DNA of 36,550 nt. Source: an uncultured Streptococcus sp. Its GTDB lineage: Bacteria > Bacillota > Bacilli > Lactobacillales > Streptococcaceae. The stretch spans positions 1 to 36,550 of the forward strand of contig CAKQDX010000020.1 in assembly GCA_934229725.1 (NCBI GenBank). The letters are read 5' to 3'. Positions 33,005 through 36,550 of the stretch are shown here, piece after piece (position 1 is the first letter of the stretch; every line of letters starts with the position of its first letter). The translations under genes were made by a program, and so were the position numbers. A model generated the notes under the pieces. That model was not told where the DNA came from. It was given only the letters and a program-made list of their open reading frames with translations, and searched no databases.

Positions 33005-33922
33005 TTATTTTCGATTTTGCTTACCAGCGTTACGGTTTTTCTTTGATTTATTAGCAATAGCTTGAGTATTTTTAGGTGTCACATCTTTGCGAGTGCCTGG
33101 TGTTTTACGAGGTGCTTTTGGAGGATTCTTTGCAAACTCTTCAGCAACCTTTTCTTGCAAGCGAGGCTTGATAATATAGTTGGTAATCAATTGTTGGATA
33201 ATAGAGAAGATACCACCGACAAACCAGTAGAGGATTACGGCTGCAGGAGAGCTGATACCAAAGACAATCATCATGATTGGCATACTGTACATAGTCACTG
33301 CCATTTGCTTACGTTGTTCTTCAGGAACTTGTTGAATAGACAACCAAGATTGGAAGTAGTAAAGGGCAGCAATGATGATGATCAATGGGAAGTCACGGCT
33401 ATTAAGATTAAACCAGAGGAAGTGGTCATGTAGTACACCAGGAGTGTAACGTGCAGCATAATAGAGAGCTGAGAAGAATGGAAGTTGAATCAAGAGAGGA
33501 AGACAACCAACGCCCCCCATCAAGCTGACACCATTTTCACGTTGAGCCTGCATGAGTTCAGATTGGGCAGCCATCTTTTCTTCTTGGGTTTCAGCATTAC
33601 GCAAACGTTCGTTGATTGGTTCCAAGATAGGTGCAAGGTATTCACGTTTTGCAGCTTGGTAGGCTGCACCACGAGATTGGTGAAGACCAAGTGGCAAGAT
33701 AATCAAACGAACAATGATGGTTACGAAGACGATACCAAGTCCAAACCCAAGTCCTAGATTATTTGCAAAGTAGGTGATGACGTGGCTCATTGGGCGGCCA
33801 AGAAGGTTCCAGACCCAACCAGTAGGATTACCAGATTTATCAAGGCTCACACATCCTGATAGGAAGAAAAGCATGCTGGTAGCAAGCCCCATGAGGGCTA
33901 GTCGTTTTTGATTTTTATTCAC
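33005..33922 (-). CDS. yidC2: Membrane protein insertase YidC2 (Oxa1 family lipoprotein)
   Basis: A 305-residue membrane insertase that places proteins in the membrane alone or with SecYEG. The N-terminus is a lipoprotein signal with lipobox LSGC (Cys24). Five hydrophobic segments follow, including about residues 58-80, 135-155, 180-198 and 215-245. The family segments GGVGCLPLLIQLPFFSALYYA and SPAAVILYWFVGG are clear. The 55-residue C-terminal tail is strongly basic (RKTPGTRKDVTPKN, then NKSKKNRNAGKQNRK), characteristic of YidC2 rather than YidC1. It starts with GTG at 33922 after AAAGGA. A promoter lies just upstream (TTGTTC-N17-TAAAAT), so it can be expressed apart from acyP. Confidence 0.95.
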   Translation of the reverse strand: MNKNQKRLALMGLATSMLFFLSGCVSLDKSGNPTGWVWNLLGRPMSHVITYFANNLGLGFGLGIVFVTIIVRLIILPLGLHQSRGAAYQAAKREYLAPILEPINERLRNAETQEEKMAAQSELMQAQRENGVSLMGGVGCLPLLIQLPFFSALYYAARYTPGVLHDHFLWFNLNSRDFPLIIIIAALYYFQSWLSIQQVPEEQRKQMAVTMYSMPIMMIVFGISSPAAVILYWFVGGIFSIIQQLITNYIIKPRLQEKVAEEFAKNPPKAPRKTPGTRKDVTPKNTQAIANKSKKNRNAGKQNRK

Positions 33923-33958
33923 AATATCATTCCTTTTGTTTTTTAGTTATACCTGTCT

Positions 33959-33987
33959 ATTTTACCCTTTTTTAGGAAAGAGAACAA
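33959..33987 (-). promoter_or_regulatory. yidC2 promoter
   Basis: Minus strand TTGTTC (33987-33982), 17-bp spacer and TAAAAT (33964-33959), about 37 nt before the GTG start. Confidence 0.65.
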
Positions 33988-34008
33988 GCTAAAAATGGTA
34001 GTCCTATC

Positions 34009-34287
34009 TTAATTGGCCATGCGAAAATCACTGTAATTAGAGAAGTTAGCCATGGTGACATCAACGTAGGTCACCTTAGACCATTTTGAAGGTCCCTTTC
34101 GAACTTCTTGGATAAATTTGGCCAATTTGGCAGGCTGGTCAGATTGTGCTAGAATTTCAACTGTTCCGTCATCATTATTCCAGACACGGCCGTAGATGTC
34201 ACCGATTTCTAATGCCAAAGCATAAGTTGAGTAGCGAAAGCCAACGCCTTGCACCCTTCCTGAGACAATTAATCTTACTTTTTGCAT
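34009..34287 (-). CDS. acyP: Acylphosphatase
   Basis: A 92-residue enzyme that hydrolyses carboxyl-phosphate bonds of small acyl phosphates. The phosphate-binding loop GRVQGVGFR carries catalytic Arg18, and Asn37 in GRVWNNDDGTVE is the catalytic Asn. Length and the C-terminal strand region (about 72-92) are normal. The ATG follows ATAGGAGGT. It lies upstream of yidC2 on the same strand, 86 bp apart, and is divergent from a SpoU-type methyltransferase, an arrangement that I recall from other streptococci. Physiological substrate unknown. Confidence 0.95.
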   Translation of the reverse strand: MQKVRLIVSGRVQGVGFRYSTYALALEIGDIYGRVWNNDDGTVEILAQSDQPAKLAKFIQEVRKGPSKWSKVTYVDVTMANFSNYSDFRMAN

Positions 34288-34322
34288 GGTCTATGACCTC
34301 CTATTTGAAAGCTCTTTCTTTT

Positions 34323-34351
34323 AGTATAATCCTTGCTATAAAGTCGGTCAA
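34323..34351 (-). promoter_or_regulatory. acyP promoter in the divergent gap
   Basis: Minus strand TTGACC (34351-34346), 17-bp spacer and TATACT (34328-34323), about 35 nt before the acyP ATG. Its -10 overlaps a plus-strand TATAAT at 34325-34330. Confidence 0.75.
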
Positions 34352-34375
34352 GCCCAAGATTTATCAAGGAATTTT

Positions 34376-34384
34376 TGCTATAAT
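34376..34384 (+). promoter_or_regulatory. Extended -10 abutting the TrmH-family gene start
   Basis: TGCTATAAT ends 6 nt before the ATG at 34391. Transcription from it would begin at about the A of the start codon, giving a leaderless mRNA. A second TATAAT at 34325-34330 could give a normal leader that includes the GAGGG site. Confidence 0.55.
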
Positions 34385-34390
34385 GAGGGT

Positions 34391-35128
34391 ATGGAAATCA
34401 TTCAATCAAAGCAAAATGCTAGCATTAAGACTGCTAGAAAATTATTGCAGCGTAAGTACCGTAAAACGAGCTATCTCATAGAAGGATGGCATCTTTTTGA
34501 GGAGGCCAAAGCAAGTGGTGCTGAGATTCTTCAAGTTTTTGTGATTGAGGAGATGGCAGATCGTGTGGCAGATATGTCTAAGGTCAAGTTAGTCAGCCCC
34601 GAGGTACTCAAGGAGCTCTGTGAAACCCAGACGCCTCAGGGTATCGTGGCAGAAGTTGCTAAAGAATCTCAGAGTCTACCAGAGTCTCTCTCAGGTAAGT
34701 ATCTTCTCTTGGAGGATGTTCAGGATCCTGGTAATGTTGGAACAATGATTCGTACAGCAGATGCCGCAGGTTATGACGGAGTCTTTTTGTCAGACAAATC
34801 AGCTGATATCTATAATCAGAAGACCTTGCGTTCTATGCAGGGAAGTCATTTTCACCTATCAATCTATCGGGGACCAATTTTTGAGATGATTGAGACTTGC
34901 CAAAAACAAGGTTTTCCCATCCTGGCAACGACACTTTCAACTGTTTCTGTTGACTATAGAGCAGTTAAGACAGATGGTAATTTTGCCCTAGTGATGGGAA
35001 ATGAAGGTCAAGGGATTAGTCAGGATATGGCTGAGTCTGCTAATCAACTTGTACATATTAATATGCCAGGCCGAGCAGAAAGCTTAAATGTTGCTGTGGC
35101 AGCAGGAATCCTCATGTTTAGTCTCTAG
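34391..35128 (+). CDS. SpoU/TrmH-family RNA methyltransferase
   Basis: A 245-residue SPOUT methyltransferase. The N-terminal RNA-binding (SpoU substrate-binding) domain spans about residues 1-95 (YLIEGWHLFEEAKASGAEIL). The trefoil-knot SAM-binding domain shows motif 1 DVQDPGNVGTMIRTADAAG near residues 114-132, motif 2 FALVMGNEGQGIS near 197-209 and motif 3 NMPGRAESLNVAVAAGI near 224-240. This is 2'-O-methyltransferase architecture acting on rRNA or tRNA; the exact nucleotide is not evident. The protein opening MEIIQSKQNA supports the start at 34391, although the only close -10 sits 6 nt upstream. It is divergent from acyP. Confidence 0.93.
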   Translation: MEIIQSKQNASIKTARKLLQRKYRKTSYLIEGWHLFEEAKASGAEILQVFVIEEMADRVADMSKVKLVSPEVLKELCETQTPQGIVAEVAKESQSLPESLSGKYLLLEDVQDPGNVGTMIRTADAAGYDGVFLSDKSADIYNQKTLRSMQGSHFHLSIYRGPIFEMIETCQKQGFPILATTLSTVSVDYRAVKTDGNFALVMGNEGQGISQDMAESANQLVHINMPGRAESLNVAVAAGILMFSL

Positions 35129-35151
35129 GTCTCAGGGATGATTTTAGACGA

Positions 35152-35167
35152 AAAAGGCGCACCTTTT
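35152..35167 (+). terminator. Short terminator after the TrmH-family gene
   Basis: AAAAGG (35152-35157) pairs with CCTTTT (35162-35167), loop CGCA. It is short and therefore probably weak. Confidence 0.5.
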
Positions 35168-35187
35168 AAAGTAAATTTAAGCTCTAG

Positions 35188-35196
35188 TGGTATAAT
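35188..35196 (+). promoter_or_regulatory. Extended -10 promoter of the HD-domain gene
   Basis: TGGTATAAT, with TATAAT at 35191-35196, about 35 nt before the start codon and a weak -35. Confidence 0.65.
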
Positions 35197-35230
35197 GAAG
35201 AAGCATTAGAAACGTTAATGAGGTATTATT

Positions 35231-35734
35231 ATGAAACGACCAGAAGACGATAAAGAATTCATGGAAGTTGTAGGACATCTGATCTCACACCCGCGTTTTC
35301 AAAAATTGGATGGAATTGTACAGCATCACCATTCGACACGTTTGAAACACTCGGTCAATGTTAGTTATACCAGCTACAAGATTGCTAAAAAATTTGGCTG
35401 GGATGCTAAGAGTACTGCTCGTGGTGGTCTTTTACATGACTTTTTCTATTATGATTGGCGGGTGACTAAATTTAATAAGAGTCATGCTTGGGTGCATCCA
35501 CGTATTGCTGTGCGTAACGCTAGAAAGCTTGTTAACCTAAACAAAAAAGAAGAGGACATTATTCTCAAGCATATGTGGGGAGCAACGATTGCCCCACCAA
35601 AGTATAAGGAATCTTATATTGTTACTATGGTGGATAAGTATTGGGCGGTTAAGGAAGCAGCGACACCTTTACGAAACCGAATTAAAAATCGTAAGCATTT
35701 TCGTCGTAAGGCGCTACAAAGTCACCACCATTAA
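35231..35734 (+). CDS. HD-domain phosphohydrolase
   Basis: A 167-residue metal-dependent hydrolase. The HD signature is spread as His40 (LKHSVNV), then His69-Asp70 (GGLLHDFFYYDW), with a later Asp near residue 136 (VTMVDKYWAV) as the fourth ligand. These proteins cleave phosphate esters of nucleotides or similar compounds; the substrate here is unknown. The C-terminal tail is basic (RNRIKNRKHFRRKALQSHHH), possibly for nucleic acid or membrane contact. The ATG follows TTAATGAGG. It is 23 nt upstream of the Bax-inhibitor-like gene and probably co-transcribed. Confidence 0.88.
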   Translation: MKRPEDDKEFMEVVGHLISHPRFQKLDGIVQHHHSTRLKHSVNVSYTSYKIAKKFGWDAKSTARGGLLHDFFYYDWRVTKFNKSHAWVHPRIAVRNARKLVNLNKKEEDIILKHMWGATIAPPKYKESYIVTMVDKYWAVKEAATPLRNRIKNRKHFRRKALQSHHH

Positions 35735-35757
35735 TTTATTATTTTAAGGAGATATTT

Positions 35758-36447
35758 ATGGAATCCAATGCAATTTATACAACCAGTGATGCGGGATTAA
35801 ACCGCTTTTTCGGAAAAATTTATGGCCTTGTTGGTATGGGAGTGGGTCTATCAGCAGTCATTTCTTATTTAATGTTAGGCCCTTTCTCACATCTTTTTGT
35901 TAATATTTTGATGAACTATTCTTGGGTTTATATGGCAGCCATTTTTGTTGAACTAGCTCTGGTTTTTTTGGCTAGTGGTGCTGCACGAAAGAATACACCT
36001 GCGGCCCTGCCATTATTCTTAGTTTATTCAGCCTTGAATGGTTTTACATTAAGTTTTATCATTGTTCAATACACGCAGGCTACTGTTTTCCAAGCCTTCA
36101 TTAGTACTGCGATTGTCTTCTTTACCATGTCACTTATTGGTGTTTCTGTTAAACGTGATTTGTCAGGAATGGCTAAATTTCTTATGGCAGCCTTGATTGG
36201 GATTATTGTTGCCAGCTTGGTAAACATCTTTTTAGCAAGTGGTACAATGAGCTTCGTCATTAGTATTATATCGGTCCTCATTTTTTCTGGATTAATTGCT
36301 TATGATAACCAAATGATTAAAAAGGTTTATTACGCTATGAATGGTCAGGTCTCAGATGGCTGGGCAGTTTCAATGGCGTTGAGTCTCTACTTAGATTTTA
36401 TTAACCTATTCTTAAATATCTTACGACTCTTTGCAAGTCGTGACTAG
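35758..36447 (+). CDS. Bax inhibitor-1 / YccA family membrane protein
   Basis: A 229-residue protein with seven predicted membrane helices. The N-terminus has LNRFFGKIYGLVGMGVGLS, and the last helix ends YLDFINLFLNILRLFASRD, the C-terminal signature of the BI-1/YccA (TMBIM) family, with the family's acidic pair near the end. Bacterial members include YetJ of B. subtilis, a pH-sensitive calcium leak, and YccA of E. coli, which modulates FtsH. The role here is not established. The ATG follows AAGGAGA. A double hairpin terminator follows the stop. Confidence 0.92.
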   Translation: MESNAIYTTSDAGLNRFFGKIYGLVGMGVGLSAVISYLMLGPFSHLFVNILMNYSWVYMAAIFVELALVFLASGAARKNTPAALPLFLVYSALNGFTLSFIIVQYTQATVFQAFISTAIVFFTMSLIGVSVKRDLSGMAKFLMAALIGIIVASLVNIFLASGTMSFVISIISVLIFSGLIAYDNQMIKKVYYAMNGQVSDGWAVSMALSLYLDFINLFLNILRLFASRD

Positions 36448-36454
36448 TTAAAAA

Positions 36455-36518
36455 AAATCAGCCAAACGGCTGATTTCAGAATGAAGACAAACATCGTTTT
36501 TGATGTTTGTCTTTTTTT
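36455..36518 (+). terminator. Tandem terminator hairpins
   Basis: First stem AAATCAGCC (36455-36463) with GGCTGATTT (36468-36476), loop AAAC. Second stem 36484-36495 with 36502-36513 (AAGACAAACATC), loop of six, followed by a T-run. The second is the stronger terminator. Beyond it to the window end I see only A/T-rich DNA with no gene. Confidence 0.88.
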
Positions 36519-36550
36519 ATATTCACACTTAATTCTCCCATAATCCAATA

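Noticed and set aside
33062..33757. Plus-strand open frames opposite yidC2
   Set aside because: They are antisense to a clear YidC with lipobox and basic tail, have no ribosome sites and unlikely composition.
1..36550. CRISPR array, IS element, prophage or tRNA genes
   Set aside because: No regularly spaced repeats, transposase or integrase reading frames, or cloverleaf-forming segments were recognised on either strand.

Overview
The window is a contiguous piece of a low-GC Firmicute chromosome, almost certainly a Streptococcus of the salivarius/thermophilus group. Reasons: the runs pbp1A-recU / ypsA-gpsB-rnpB-rlmL-mapZ and SNF2-hypothetical-murC-GNAT-mltG-greA are streptococcal gene orders. 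MapZ and a lipoprotein-type YidC2 with a long basic tail are lactococcal/streptococcal hallmarks. Promoters are typical sigma-A, many of them extended -10. I see no IS element, prophage, tRNA, CRISPR array or complete mobile element. Species assignment is inference from memory of these families, not from a search.

Layout. 1-1.8 kb: a minus-strand pair, DeoR-type regulator plus Cof-type HAD phosphatase. 1.9-4.4 kb: leuS, whose last 28 bp are repeated just downstream. 4.5-6.35 kb: a MarR regulator and an acyl-CoA thioesterase/BAAT-family enzyme, each preceded by a copy of the same palindrome. 6.5-9.2 kb: a four-gene operon (ABC ATPase, ABC-2 permease, LytTR regulator, DUF3021 membrane protein) with LytTR-like direct repeats upstream. 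9.2-10 kb: a TipA-type MerR regulator behind a 19-bp-spacer promoter. 10.2-12.2 kb: a MacB/FtsX-like ABC pair with a palindrome over its probable -35. 12.3-15.1 kb: pncB-nadE (NAD salvage) plus a DUF805 membrane protein. 15.2-16.5 kb: pepC. 16.6-19.5 kb: recU-pbp1A on the minus strand. 19.6-24.2 kb: ypsA, gpsB, RNase P RNA, an RlmL-type rRNA methyltransferase and mapZ. 24.3-32.9 kb: SNF2 helicase, a basic hypothetical protein, murC, a GNAT acetyltransferase, mltG and greA. 33.0-34.3 kb: acyP and yidC2 on the minus strand. 34.4-36.5 kb: a SpoU/TrmH methyltransferase, an HD hydrolase and a Bax-inhibitor-1 family membrane protein.

How the genes fit together. The 16.6-32.3 kb half is dominated by cell-wall growth and division: PBP1A synthesises peptidoglycan, GpsB and MapZ position the machinery, MurC supplies precursor and MltG trims nascent glycan. 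The 4.5-12.2 kb part looks accessory. It holds three or four small self-contained regulator/effector modules, each with a visible cis element: MarR palindromes, LytTR direct repeats, a MerR promoter, and an orphan palindrome before the second ABC pair. The best candidates for less-described biology are the MarR-BAAT unit and the ABC-LytTR-DUF3021 unit. Both rest on family-level recognition plus cis elements read directly from the sequence.
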